Source: Maribacter algarum (ex Lu et al. 2025) (nom. illeg.)
GTDB lineage: Bacteria > Bacteroidota > Bacteroidia > Flavobacteriales > Flavobacteriaceae
Reading direction: 5' to 3'
DNA: 64,000 bases
Assembly (NCBI GenBank): GCA_947495915.1
Contig: CANMAW010000008.1
Span: 82,592 to 146,591, forward strand
Below are positions 1 through 7,534 of this stretch, one piece after another. Position 1 is the stretch's first letter; each line of letters starts with the position of its first letter. The notes under the pieces are model-generated. The model was not told the origin of the DNA. It saw only the letters and a list, made by a program, of their open reading frames with translations, and made no database searches. The position numbers were made by a program, and so were the translations under genes.

Positions 1-665
1 TTGAAACACCTTCAGAAGCCTTGGCCATAGTACAATCCTACCAAAAGCAAGGAAAAACAGTTTCATATATAGCAATTGACACCGTGTTAGTAGGATATGT
101 CGTTATTTCAGATCAGATCAAAAAAAGTAGCGCACCAGTTATCAAAGCTCTTCACGACAAAGGCGTTGAAGTCATTATGTTAACTGGTGACAATAAAGAG
201 ACGGCGCAAGCGGTCGCTACTGCTTTGAATCTGAAATCATTGAAAGCCGGATTGCTACCTGAAGATAAGCTTCAAGAAATCGTGCGACTACAGCATACAG
301 GAAGACGAGTTGCTATGGCCGGTGATGGCATCAATGACGCCCCAGCATTAGCACAAAGTGATGTGGGTATCGCCATGGGTACAGGAACTGATGTCGCCAT
401 TGAAAGTGCCATGATTACTTTACTTAAAGGAAATTTAAACGGAATATTGAAAGCCTATAACCTCAGTGAAGCTGTGATGAAAAATATTAAGCAAAACCTT
501 TTCTTCGCTTTAATTTACAATACTTTGGGAATCCCCATAGCTGCTGGAGTACTTTTTCCAATTTTCGGATTATTACTATCTCCGATGATTGCTGCATTGG
601 CCATGAGTTTTAGCTCTGTTTCGGTAATTGCGAATGCCTTGCGTCTGCGCAGTATAAACATTTGA
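1..665 (+). CDS. copA: Cu(I)-exporting P1B-type ATPase, C-terminal part (5' end outside window)
   Basis: C-terminal ~220 residues of a heavy-metal P-type ATPase; the frame is open from base 3, so the gene starts before the window and the TTG at 21 is not its start. Seen: the hinge motif LTGDNKETA, then [10 protein letters not shown], which closes the Mg-binding phosphorylation site, then the last two membrane helices. These carry YNTLGIP (YN-x4-P) and MSFSS (M-x2-SS), the ion-site signatures of the Cu(I)/Ag(I) class P1B-1. The phosphorylated DKTGT, the CPC helix and any HMA domains must lie upstream. Inferred role: ATP-driven export of Cu(I) across the inner membrane. The 3' end is normal, and no downstream gene appears co-transcribed. 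Confidence 0.9.
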   Translation, partial: ETPSEALAIVQSYQKQGKTVSYIAIDTVLVGYVVISDQIKKSSAPVIKALHDKGVEVIMLTGDNKETAQAVATALNLKSLKAGLLPEDKLQEIVRLQHTGRRVAMAGDGINDAPALAQSDVGIAMGTGTDVAIESAMITLLKGNLNGILKAYNLSEAVMKNIKQNLFFALIYNTLGIPIAAGVLFPIFGLLLSPMIAALAMSFSSVSVIANALRLRSINI

Positions 666-754
666 AAACTTTAGGGAACCAATTTTCCCGATTTGCTTTA
701 GTAGTCCATCACCAAAACGTCATCTAAATTCCGACCTGCTTTTATAACTAATCT

Positions 755-1057
755 TTAATGATCTTTATGTATTAAAGGAACAGCGCTGTCATTTTCATCT
801 TTTTTTTGCGATGCCATACTATAATAAATTGGGTAGGTTGTATCTGATACGTCTGAAGGAATGAGTCTTCCATCTGCATCAAATTTGCAGATTTGAATGT
901 TGTTATCATCACGAGTACCAAATGCTACTACAGCTTCCAACTCATTTAATTTGCGTATTTAAATTCGTGTCTGCACAGAGAGTTTGGTGCGAGCATCATT
1001 TATCAAAATAGAGCGCGGCCACAATACCTGTATCATCATCCACTTTAAAAAATCCTT
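755..1057 (-). pseudogene. decayed remnant of an unidentified protein gene
   Basis: Protein-like sequence is split over two minus-strand frames. One frame reads GFFKVDDDTGIVAALYFDK, then an in-frame stop, then CSHQTLCADTNLNTQIK and another stop. The next frame continues with KLNELEAVVAFGTRDDNN and DADGRLIPSDVSDTTYPIYY to a stop at 755. The pieces look like one former soluble protein broken by at least one frameshift and two stops. I do not recognise the family. A 61-codon open stretch (755-940) survives, but its only start is a TTG inside the remnant, so I do not call it a gene. Confidence 0.45.
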
Positions 1058-1285
1058 ACTCCATTTCAATTAAAAACAAAAAAATTCTTCTTTTTGAAAT
1101 TCCCCCTTTAATAATGCTACATAATTTGGGGTGTATCCTGTATAATTAAGCATTAAAAAAGTTAGCAGTCAGAGTGATTTTGATTGCTGACATGAGCAAT
1201 TAATTTTACTCATATTTTTAGTTTTCAATATCAAAATTGCCAGATGCCATTTATAAAAATTGAACTAGTTCACTAATTATCACAA

Positions 1286-1870
1286 CTACTTTTCTGATAA
1301 CGGTTTCCGCTTAATTTTACTTAAAAATTCATGAGTAATACCCAAGTAACTTGAAATTTGTCGATCGTTTAACTTTGCGACTATACTGGGGTAAGTTTCT
1401 ACAAAATGCAGGTAACGTTCTTTTGCTGTTAAGCAATGATTACGCACCAATCTTCTTTGCCAAGCAATAATCGCTTTTTGGCTCATTATACGAAAGAGTC
1501 GCTCTACTACTGGTACTTCTTCATATAAATGTTCTTTTTGAGTTTTACCTATGAGTAATACTTCACTATCTTCTAAAGCTTCTATATTTAATACTGATGG
1601 AGCATGATTCATAAAACTATCTAAGTCCATTAGCCACCACCCTTTGGCTGCAAAATACAAGGTGTTTTCATTGCCCTTTTTGTCAATGGTAAAGACGCGA
1701 AAACAACCATTTTTTACAAAACCTTCAAACTTGCAAACCTGACCTTGAACCAGCAACATATTATTTTTACTGACCTTAGTTGGTTCAAAATAATTGCAAA
1801 TAGCATCTAACTGCTGCTCAGAAACAGCTACATCTTTTCTAATACTTTCCTTGAATAAATCGTATGACAT
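1286..1870 (-). CDS. Crp/Fnr-type cyclic-nucleotide-binding-domain transcriptional regulator
   Basis: 194 residues. An N-terminal cNMP-binding-like beta-roll (about residues 20-115, with GCFRVFTIDKKGNENTLYFA) is followed by a helical segment and a C-terminal winged helix ending in QISSYLGITHEFLSKIKR, the recognition region. This layout is typical of Bacteroidota Crp-like one-domain sensors, whose ligand is usually unknown; the classical cAMP-contact residues are not evident. It lies head-to-head with a paralogue of nearly equal length at 2568, with decayed DNA between. Whether they control each other or a lost neighbour cannot be told from sequence. The family call is secure; the regulated genes are unknown. 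Confidence 0.88.
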   Translation of the reverse strand: MSYDLFKESIRKDVAVSEQQLDAICNYFEPTKVSKNNMLLVQGQVCKFEGFVKNGCFRVFTIDKKGNENTLYFAAKGWWLMDLDSFMNHAPSVLNIEALEDSEVLLIGKTQKEHLYEEVPVVERLFRIMSQKAIIAWQRRLVRNHCLTAKERYLHFVETYPSIVAKLNDRQISSYLGITHEFLSKIKRKPLSEK

Positions 1871-2102
1871 GGTTTATATAAATCTTTTTAAAAATAAAAA
1901 TTTATAAATTGGTAATCGATTCTTTTGTCATTTGATAACATCTTATTTTTAAGATGAATTGATATATTAAAAATTTAAAACTACTTACAGAATACTATAA
2001 CGCATATAAATGTGAGCGTAAATACTTTACTGATAGTTTGCGAAATGCTGTGAGTAAGTGTATCGTTTTTAATAGTTTTTTGAGGATAAATCAAATTATC
2101 TT

Positions 2103-2320
2103 TCTAAAAACTTAAAACTAAACAGGTTTTTTAATTACCCTATTGAAACACTAGTACTTCATTTGAGTGAAATGGGAAATTATAGTCTTAATGATGTGGC
2201 TCACCAAATGTATATCGAATATCATTAAGCCGATGATTTTGCAAAGTCTGAAATGTTAAATTCTTTACTTCAAGTGTTGCTACTTAAAGCATAAAGAGCC
2301 AAACATCAGAAACGATTATA
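2103..2320 (+). pseudogene. remnant resembling the ligand-binding region of an AraC-type regulator
   Basis: One plus-strand frame reads RFFNYPIETLVLHLSEMG, SLNDVAHQMYIEYH, stop, ADDFAKSEMLNSLLQVLLLKA, stop, RAKHQKR, stop. The pattern (a C-terminal helix of the sensor domain followed by a short helix with leucine pairs and then a basic linker) resembles the region before the HTH in Bacteroidota AraC proteins. Several in-frame stops and no start show that it is not expressed as such. The family assignment is an inference from pattern memory and is weak; that this is degraded coding sequence is more certain. Confidence 0.35.
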
Positions 2321-2324
2321 GAAT

Positions 2325-2567
2325 TACGAGATTTAAATTGAAAACTACTGTAAGTGAAGTAGCCTACAATACCTTAGGTACTGAAATAGAAAACAAGATT
2401 TAGGAGAATATTTAGGAACCGTCATTGCCCGAATTTATGAAGGCATCAGAAACGGAGTGAACAATGTCTCTTCCGATTTTGAAGAAGTTGCACAAATGCT
2501 ACATAAATCTCCGTTAGAAATGATGAAACAATTTCAAAAAACTAAAAAATACTATCTTGGGGTACTC
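2325..2567 (+). pseudogene. remnant of the C-terminal end of an NmrA-like NAD(P)-binding protein
   Basis: Two frames together read RFKLKTTVSEVAYNTLGTEI, then after a frameshift GEYLGTVIARIYEGIRNG and NNVSSDFEEVAQMLHKSPLE. The order TVSEVA..LG.EI ... IYEGIRNG ... NVSSDFEEV...SPL is that of the C-terminal third of NmrA/QorB-like atypical short-chain reductases. No N-terminal Rossmann part is present. The second frame runs without a stop into the Crp-like gene at 2568, so an automatic caller will probably add about 37 wrong residues to that gene through a GTG at 2457. Identification as NmrA-like is my inference. Confidence 0.45.
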
Positions 2568-3149
2568 ATGTCTATTGATAAAAAATTTATAGCGGAAGTA
2601 TTCCAAAATCTCGATTTACAACCCAATGAGGTTGAACGAATTGCTGCTACATTTGAACTTTTAGATTTAAAAAAAGGCACTATTCTTTTACATGAAAATG
2701 AAGTGGTACATGATCAATACTATGTGCGTTCTGGTTGCTTAAGAACTTATTTTAATGATGTTTCAGGAAAAGAGCACACCATTCAGTTTGCTATTAAGGA
2801 TTGGTGGATTAGTGATTATACCGCTTTTTTTAGTACGTCTAAAGCGTTACTTCAAATCGAATGTATTCAAGATGCCCAAGTATACAAAATCTCAAGAAAG
2901 GAGATGGAAGTTTTGTATGCTGAAATTCCATCCTTAGAGACTTTTTTTAGAAAAAAAATGGAGAAAGGCTTTGCTGCTTTTCAAAAGAGAATTTTATCTA
3001 ATCTATCTCAGCCTGCCAAAGATCGATATTACTCCTTCATAAAAACCTATCCCAACATTGAGCAAAGTGTAAAGAATTACCATATTGCTTCCTACTTAGG
3101 TATTACTACAGAAAGCCTAAGCAGAATTCGAAAAGAAATTACTTCGTAA
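2568..3149 (+). CDS. Crp/Fnr-type cyclic-nucleotide-binding-domain transcriptional regulator
   Basis: 193 residues from the ATG at 2568 (MSIDKKFIAEVFQ). I prefer this start to the GTG at 2457 because the extra N-terminal stretch matches a decayed upstream gene and because the paralogue at 1286-1870 has the same length. A cNMP-binding beta-roll (GCLRTYFNDVSGKEHTIQFA, about residues 65-85) is followed by a C-terminal winged helix with YHIASYLGITTESLSRIRKE. It is a paralogue of its divergent neighbour. The next gene, a DJ-1/PfpI lipoprotein 69 bases downstream, has its own -7 element, so co-transcription is not required. Confidence 0.87.
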   Translation: MSIDKKFIAEVFQNLDLQPNEVERIAATFELLDLKKGTILLHENEVVHDQYYVRSGCLRTYFNDVSGKEHTIQFAIKDWWISDYTAFFSTSKALLQIECIQDAQVYKISRKEMEVLYAEIPSLETFFRKKMEKGFAAFQKRILSNLSQPAKDRYYSFIKTYPNIEQSVKNYHIASYLGITTESLSRIRKEITS

Positions 3150-3191
3150 GCTTTCTTATCATAGATCAATTTTTTCTGCTCCACTATCCTA

Positions 3192-3199
3192 TAATTTTG
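3192..3199 (+). promoter_or_regulatory. -7 promoter element (TAATTTTG) of the DJ-1/PfpI gene
   Basis: TAATTTTG matches the Bacteroidota -7 consensus TAnnTTTG exactly and ends 19 bases before the ATG at 3219. No convincing -33 TTTG is visible at the expected distance. Confidence 0.5.
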
Positions 3200-3218
3200 T
3201 AGTCTAAATTAGAATACA

Positions 3219-4022
3219 ATGAAAAAACTATCATTATTGATATCAGGTATCATTCTATTTTCTTCTTGCGCTGAGTCAGCAAAGAAAAAAGGTACCGATA
3301 ACGAAAGTGTAACAATGAACACCGCAAAAAATACCACTATGAAGAACATTCTATTTGTAGTCACTAGTCATGACGAACTAGGTGATACTGGAGAAAAAAC
3401 AGGTTTATGGATTGAAGAATTCGCTGCACCTTATTACTTATTGCTTGAAAAGGGAGCGAAAATTACTATTGCATCTCCTAAGGGAGGACAGCCTCCGATT
3501 GATCCAAAAAGTGAATTACCCGATTTTCAAACTAAAGCAACCAAAAGATTTTACCAAGATAGAAATACACAAGATGTATTAGCAAACACGGTAAAACTTA
3601 GTGCTGTAAATCAAGCAGATTTTGATGCCGTATTTTATCCTGGTGGTCACGGACCTTTATGGGATTTAGCTGAAGACAAAAATTCTATCGCAATAATTGA
3701 AGCTTTTTACACGAACAACAAACCTGTAAGTGCAGTATGTCACGCGCCAGCAGTCTTTAAGAATACCAAAAATAACGACGGAACTCCTTTAGTACAAGGT
3801 AAAAAAGTAACCGGATTCACCAACAGTGAAGAAGACGCCGTTCAGTTAACTAGTATCGTTCCCTTTTTAGTAGAAGACATGTTACAGGAAGCCGGAGGAA
3901 TTTATTCAAAAGGTGATGATTGGGCCCCGTATGCCGTTGAAGATGGACTATTAATTACAGGTCAGAATCCTGCATCGTCAGAACTAGTTGCTGAAATGTT
4001 ATTTGAAAAATTAGCGAAGTAA
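3219..4022 (+). CDS. DJ-1/PfpI-family lipoprotein (Hsp31-like glutamine-amidotransferase fold)
   Basis: 267 residues. The N-terminus is a lipoprotein signal with lipobox LFSSC (Cys17). The domain from about residue 42 is DJ-1/PfpI of the Hsp31 type: the acidic residue in GLWIEEFAAPY (about 66-67), the nucleophile elbow AVCHAPA (Cys174-His175), and PGGHGPLWDL, all typical of the glyoxalase III/chaperone branch. The length after the signal fits that branch. Members act on glyoxals or glycated and misfolded proteins; the substrate here is unknown. Anchoring such a protein outside the cytoplasm is less common than the cytosolic form. It has its own -7 element and a terminator directly downstream. 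Confidence 0.88.
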   Translation: MKKLSLLISGIILFSSCAESAKKKGTDNESVTMNTAKNTTMKNILFVVTSHDELGDTGEKTGLWIEEFAAPYYLLLEKGAKITIASPKGGQPPIDPKSELPDFQTKATKRFYQDRNTQDVLANTVKLSAVNQADFDAVFYPGGHGPLWDLAEDKNSIAIIEAFYTNNKPVSAVCHAPAVFKNTKNNDGTPLVQGKKVTGFTNSEEDAVQLTSIVPFLVEDMLQEAGGIYSKGDDWAPYAVEDGLLITGQNPASSELVAEMLFEKLAK

Positions 4023-4045
4023 ACGACCTACATATTAAATTGGCT

Positions 4046-4079
4046 AAAACGGCTTGAGTAGTAACTTAAGTCGTTTTTT
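4046..4079 (+). terminator. intrinsic terminator after the DJ-1/PfpI gene
   Basis: Inverted repeat AAAACGGCTTGAG / CTTAAGTCGTTTT (two G-U pairs) with a six-base loop, ending in a T-run, 24 bases after the stop at 4022. Confidence 0.75.
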
Positions 4080-4198
4080 GTTTTCCATTATCAGGTTTAT
4101 TTCATTTATTTTAAACCATTTAAAGATACTTACATCTCTTAATTACAGTATATTTTCCACTACCCTACTCGTACTAAATATAAAAATTTTACAATTAT

Positions 4199-4243
4199 AC
4201 GTAACCAGTTACGTTATTTTTATATATTTGCGTAACCAGTTAC
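4199..4243 (+). promoter_or_regulatory. MarR promoter with two identical palindromic operators
   Basis: GTAACCAGTTAC occurs twice, at 4201-4212 and 4232-4243, 31 bases apart (close to three helical turns). Each is a dyad GTAAC-N2-GTTAC; the first extends to ACGTAAC-CA-GTTACGT (4199-4214). Between them lies TATATTTG (4223-4230), an exact TAnnTTTG -7 element. The second copy ends 4 bases before the MarR ATG. MarR dimers normally bind such dyads, so this is most likely an autorepression site covering both sides of the -7 box. Confidence 0.75.
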
Positions 4244-4247
4244 ATAT

Positions 4248-4730
4248 ATGAAAGAAGATTATTTAGTTCAATTGCATTTAGAAGGTTTGCCGAGTAGATT
4301 AAAAAGGCTTAGTGATTCCTTATTATATAGTACAAGAGACCTTTATAAATCAATGAATGTTGCTATTGAACCAAACTGGAATTTAGTCTTTCGAATTTTA
4401 AAAGATTATGAAGAACTAACCATTACTGAAATCGCTGAGAAGTTACAGTTTTCGCATCCGGCAGTCATTAAGATAACCAGTAAAATGAAAAAAAACGGTT
4501 ATATCATTAGTGTTGCGGATAAAAAAGATAAAAGAAAACAAATTTTAAGGCTATCAGATAAAGCAAAGACTGAGATGGATTATTTAGAATCGCTTTGGCT
4601 TACTCAGGTAGAAGTTATAAAAGAGCTTTTTGCTGAAAGCCCAAATTTTATGCAAGAGCTTACTGAAATTGAAAACAAAATAGCATCATTAGATTATAAA
4701 CAACGGGTACTAAATTTAATGGAACAATGA
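4248..4730 (+). CDS. MarR-family transcriptional regulator
   Basis: 160 residues. N-terminal dimerisation helix, then a winged helix (about residues 40-110) with LTITEIAEKLQFSHPAVIKITSKMKKNG as helix-turn-helix and VADKKDKRKQILRLSD as the wing, then a C-terminal helical dimerisation segment. MarR proteins are usually repressors released by small aromatic or electrophilic compounds; the ligand here is unknown. The stop overlaps the next gene by four bases (ATGA), so the two are translated from one message. The twin palindrome over its promoter suggests autoregulation. Confidence 0.92.
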   Translation: MKEDYLVQLHLEGLPSRLKRLSDSLLYSTRDLYKSMNVAIEPNWNLVFRILKDYEELTITEIAEKLQFSHPAVIKITSKMKKNGYIISVADKKDKRKQILRLSDKAKTEMDYLESLWLTQVEVIKELFAESPNFMQELTEIENKIASLDYKQRVLNLMEQ

Positions 4731-4987
4731 AGATAATAATAGAGACTATCGGTTATATTGCGATTGTGGCAGGTTTCTATGCCGCTACCAAAAAAGAAAT
4801 GGTGAACTTTCGAGTTTGGCACCTAATCTCAAGTGCTTTCTACGTGGTTTACGGATTTTTCATCAATTCTGGACCACTTATTATTTCAGGCATTATCTTT
4901 TGCATTATTCATTGGTATCATTTACAAAAAAACAAGACTACAAAAGGTAAAAAACCTGGCCGTAAAACAAGCATAAAACATAGCTAG
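4727..4987 (+). CDS. small inner-membrane protein co-transcribed with MarR
   Basis: 86 residues. Three hydrophobic segments (about 5-20, 32-48 and 50-66), a short loop, and a very basic C-terminal tail (KKPGRKTSIKH) that should lie in the cytoplasm. Overall it resembles short YgjV-like membrane proteins, but I would not assign a function. The ATGA overlap with the MarR gene makes it the most likely direct target of that regulator. About 110 bases follow before the next gene, with no clear terminator. Confidence 0.75.
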   Translation: MKIIIETIGYIAIVAGFYAATKKEMVNFRVWHLISSAFYVVYGFFINSGPLIISGIIFCIIHWYHLQKNKTTKGKKPGRKTSIKHS

Positions 4988-5100
4988 GTGTATATGCGGC
5001 ATTAAAAAAGTGCTAAGCATTGGTTTAACTAAGCAATATTCGGGTTTTTAAATATGGCGTCAATAATAATCTTTGACGTACAATAGTAAAATTCGAAAAA

Positions 5101-5823
5101 ATGAAAACATTTATACTCATACATGGTTCATGGCATAGCGCGTGGAATTGGCATAAAGTAAAACCTATTTTAGAAGGTCGAGGGCACACCGTACTCGCTA
5201 TTGATCTACCTGGTATGGGCCGTGATAAAACGCCAATTCAAGAAGTAACTTTTGCCAAAACAGTTGAAAAAATTGTTGCCATTATCGATACTATACAAGA
5301 CCAAGTTATACTAGTGGGTCATAGCAAAAACGGAATATTGATTTCGCAAGCCGCCGAGTACCGTTCTGAAAAAATTGAAAAACTAATTTATTTAGCCGCC
5401 TATTTAGTTCCAAACGGAAAATCACAAGCCTTTTACTCTGCTCAAGATACTAAGGCACTTTTAAAACCATATGTCACCCAGCACCCGGCAACCAAATCAC
5501 ATACGCTACAAACATCCATTTACAAAGAAGGACTTTATCATGATTGCGAGGATAATATAACGGCGTTAGCGAAGTTACTTTTAAGTCATGAACCCGTAGA
5601 ATCAGCAGTTGCAACCTTAAATCTCAGTAATGCAAATTATGGCAGTGTACGAAGGTTTTATATTGAATGTACTGACGACAAAGCCGTGACCCCCTTTATT
5701 CAACAAAAAATGTACTTAGAATCTCCCTGTGAAAAAGTGTTTAAAATGAATACTAGTCATTCCCCCTTTTTTAGCCAACCAAAAGAATTATGCGAATTAT
5801 TTTTAGAAATTGCGAGGTTGTAA
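5101..5823 (+). CDS. alpha/beta-hydrolase (EstC-like esterase family)
   Basis: 240 residues, no signal peptide. The oxyanion motif HGSWHSAWNW is near residue 8, and the nucleophile elbow GHSKNG is near residue 76, where most relatives have GHSxGG. The acid is probably in IECTDDKAV and the catalytic His in NTSHSPFF near the C-terminus. This is the short lid-bearing family that includes plant methyl esterases and hydroxynitrile lyases and bacterial EstC-like enzymes. The Asn at the second position after Ser is unusual for the elbow but does not remove a catalytic residue. Substrate unknown; cytoplasmic. It stands alone between short genes of the same strand. Confidence 0.85.
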   Translation: MKTFILIHGSWHSAWNWHKVKPILEGRGHTVLAIDLPGMGRDKTPIQEVTFAKTVEKIVAIIDTIQDQVILVGHSKNGILISQAAEYRSEKIEKLIYLAAYLVPNGKSQAFYSAQDTKALLKPYVTQHPATKSHTLQTSIYKEGLYHDCEDNITALAKLLLSHEPVESAVATLNLSNANYGSVRRFYIECTDDKAVTPFIQQKMYLESPCEKVFKMNTSHSPFFSQPKELCELFLEIARL

Positions 5824-5931
5824 AATTATTGTGTTTCACTATTCAAGAATAAAAAAACGGTATAAAAATGGTAAAACATTTCCATAGATTGTAATTTGCT
5901 GAAGCTTATTTTATTCTAATTATACAAACAT

Positions 5932-6231
5932 ATGGCAACAGAGATTTTAGTCGCATTACAAGTTACAGACAACCAATTATATGATAGGTATAGGGCAGAA
6001 ATGTTTCCCATCTTACAGGCCTACGGTGGAAGTTTCGGTTACGATTTTAAAGTTGCCGAAATGCTTCAATCAGAAACTACTGAGCCCATAAATAGAGTTT
6101 TTACGATTCGCTTTCAAAATAAAGATAATATAGACTCCTTTTTTAAAAACGAAGACTATCTAGCTATTAAAAAATTATACTTTACCCCTGCCGTTACTAC
6201 GGTTATAGAAATTGCTAGGTATGAAAAGTAA
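5932..6231 (+). CDS. DUF1330-family small protein
   Basis: 99 residues, a single ferredoxin-like alpha/beta domain: an LVALQVTDNQLYDRYRAEM start, a central GGSFGYDFKVAEM strand region, and an INRVFTIRFQNKDNIDSFF segment, all typical of DUF1330 (dimeric alpha-beta-barrel superfamily). No enzymatic function is established for the family. The expected dimer interface strands are present and the length is normal. It lies 109 bases after the alpha/beta hydrolase and just before the Ada-domain gene, all on the plus strand. Confidence 0.8.
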   Translation: MATEILVALQVTDNQLYDRYRAEMFPILQAYGGSFGYDFKVAEMLQSETTEPINRVFTIRFQNKDNIDSFFKNEDYLAIKKLYFTPAVTTVIEIARYEK

Positions 6232-6253
6232 ACATTTTAAGAGTCTATGACGA

Positions 6254-6490
6254 ATGATAAGGCATAGTGACGTAGATGATAAAGTGCTTCTAAAAATGAT
6301 TAAAGACGGAAACCTATCCATCGGTGGAAATCGAAATCTAAAAATTTATGGAACGCTAAATTGCAAATCTGGCAAGCGAATGAAACGGCAAAATCGAGTT
6401 TTTTTCGCTTCTGAAAAAGAGGCTATTGCCAATAAGTACCGGCCTTGTGGTCATTGCATGCGAACTGCTTATAAACTTTGGAAACTGTGA
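6254..6490 (+). CDS. stand-alone Ada metal-binding domain protein
   Basis: 78 residues that align with the N-terminal zinc domain of Ada: YGTLNCKSGKRM, RVFFASEKEAIANKYRPCGHC. In E. coli Ada four cysteines bind zinc and one of them accepts methyl groups from phosphotriesters. Here I see only three (LNC, PCGHC), and the second of the canonical four is replaced within CKSGK. The gene sits 105 bases upstream of an AraC-methyltransferase fusion that lacks this domain, so the two together rebuild the full Ada domain set. It could sense alkylation in trans or be a DNA-binding zinc module only. Confidence 0.75.
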   Translation: MIRHSDVDDKVLLKMIKDGNLSIGGNRNLKIYGTLNCKSGKRMKRQNRVFFASEKEAIANKYRPCGHCMRTAYKLWKL

Positions 6491-6595
6491 ACCGACAACC
6501 CATGACCTTCACCTTGGTAAATTGAAGTCCGCAATTTTCGGGTTTAAGCAGAACATTCGTGCCATTATATTTACGCTTCAAAGAAATTGATACCA

Positions 6596-7462
6596 ATGAG
6601 CGAACAAGAAGTACTGAATTATAATAGAATAGCTGAGGCCATCAACTTTATTCAGCAGAATTTTAAGCAACAACCCACGCTTGATGAAATTGCGGCAGCT
6701 GTTAATTTGAGTCCGTTTCATTTTCAACGCTTGTTCACGAATTGGGCTGGGGTGAGTCCGAAAAAATTTCTTCAATACATCAGTGTTAATCACGCGAAAC
6801 AGGTTTTAAGCGAAAATCAATCTACCTTATTCGATGCAGCTTTCGAAACCGGACTATCCGGCACGGGTCGTTTGCATGATTTGTTCATGTCGATCGAAGG
6901 TATGACCCCTGGTGAGTACAAAAATCAAGGAGAACACTTAAATATTAACTATAGTTATTTTGATACCATTTTTGGAAAAATATTGATAGCCACCACATCA
7001 AAAGGAGTTTGTTTTATGGCCTTTGCTGATGTTCACTATAATGCGCTCGAAGATTTAAAAACCATATACCCGAAAGCACTTCTAACGAACCAAATCGATA
7101 AAATTCAAAAAAATACCATGTTGATCTATTCTCAAGACTGGACCAATTTGAAAAAGATAAAGTTTCATTTGAAAGGAACTCCCTTTCAATTAAAAGTATG
7201 GGAAACCCTTTTACGAATACCTTTGGGATCAGTAGCAACCTACAGCGATATTGCTACCGAAATTAAAAAACCAAAAGCGGTTAGGGCTGTAGGTACAGCC
7301 ATTGGCAAAAACCCAGTGGCCTGTTTGATTCCCTGTCACAGAGTCATAAAAGCCACCGGACTTTTAGGTAATTACAAATGGGGCACTACTAAAAAAGTAA
7401 CTTTAGTGGGTTGGGAAGCTGCCAATCGAGACAATCCCGATTTAAACAATAGCATCTATTAA
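6596..7462 (+). CDS. AraC-type regulator fused to O6-methylguanine-DNA methyltransferase (Ada without the metal domain)
   Basis: 288 residues from the ATG at 6596 (MSEQEVLNYN); an in-frame TTG 9 bases earlier is less likely. Residues ~8-105 form an AraC double HTH (TLDEIAAAVNLSPFHFQRLF ... GMTPGEYK). Residues ~115-285 form the OGT domain with the suicide-cysteine motif PCHRV (Cys247) and the arginine-finger region PKAVRAVGTAIGKN. It should transfer methyl or larger alkyl groups from guanine O6 to Cys247 and activate transcription. The Ada zinc domain is encoded by the small gene just upstream. An alkylation-response role is likely. Confidence 0.92.
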   Translation: MSEQEVLNYNRIAEAINFIQQNFKQQPTLDEIAAAVNLSPFHFQRLFTNWAGVSPKKFLQYISVNHAKQVLSENQSTLFDAAFETGLSGTGRLHDLFMSIEGMTPGEYKNQGEHLNINYSYFDTIFGKILIATTSKGVCFMAFADVHYNALEDLKTIYPKALLTNQIDKIQKNTMLIYSQDWTNLKKIKFHLKGTPFQLKVWETLLRIPLGSVATYSDIATEIKKPKAVRAVGTAIGKNPVACLIPCHRVIKATGLLGNYKWGTTKKVTLVGWEAANRDNPDLNNSIY

Positions 7463-7487
7463 AACAGCGCAATTAACGGGTTTTAAA

Positions 7488-7521
7488 CGATTTGAAAAAC
7501 ATATAGTTTTACTTCAAATCG
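7488..7521 (+). promoter_or_regulatory. inverted repeat upstream of the azoreductase-like gene (possible operator)
   Basis: CGATTTGAA and TTCAAATCG, a perfect 9-base dyad with 16 bases between, end 13 bases before the ATG at 7535. The spacer contains TAGTTTTA, one base off a -7 element. It is followed by an A-run, not T, so an operator or RNA hairpin is more likely than a terminator for the upstream gene. Confidence 0.4.
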
Positions 7522-7534
7522 AAAAAAAATCCAA

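Noticed and set aside
1140..1230. possible hairpin (ttagcagtcag ... gctgac) after the first Crp-like gene
   Set aside because: The arms pair over only five bases with a long loop; not convincing as a terminator.
2755..2937. 60-codon frame inside the second Crp-like gene
   Set aside because: Out-of-frame shadow with no recognisable motif.
4054..4251. 65-codon frame upstream of MarR
   Set aside because: It crosses the terminator and the MarR promoter/operator and has a Leu/Ile/Phe/Tyr low-complexity composition.
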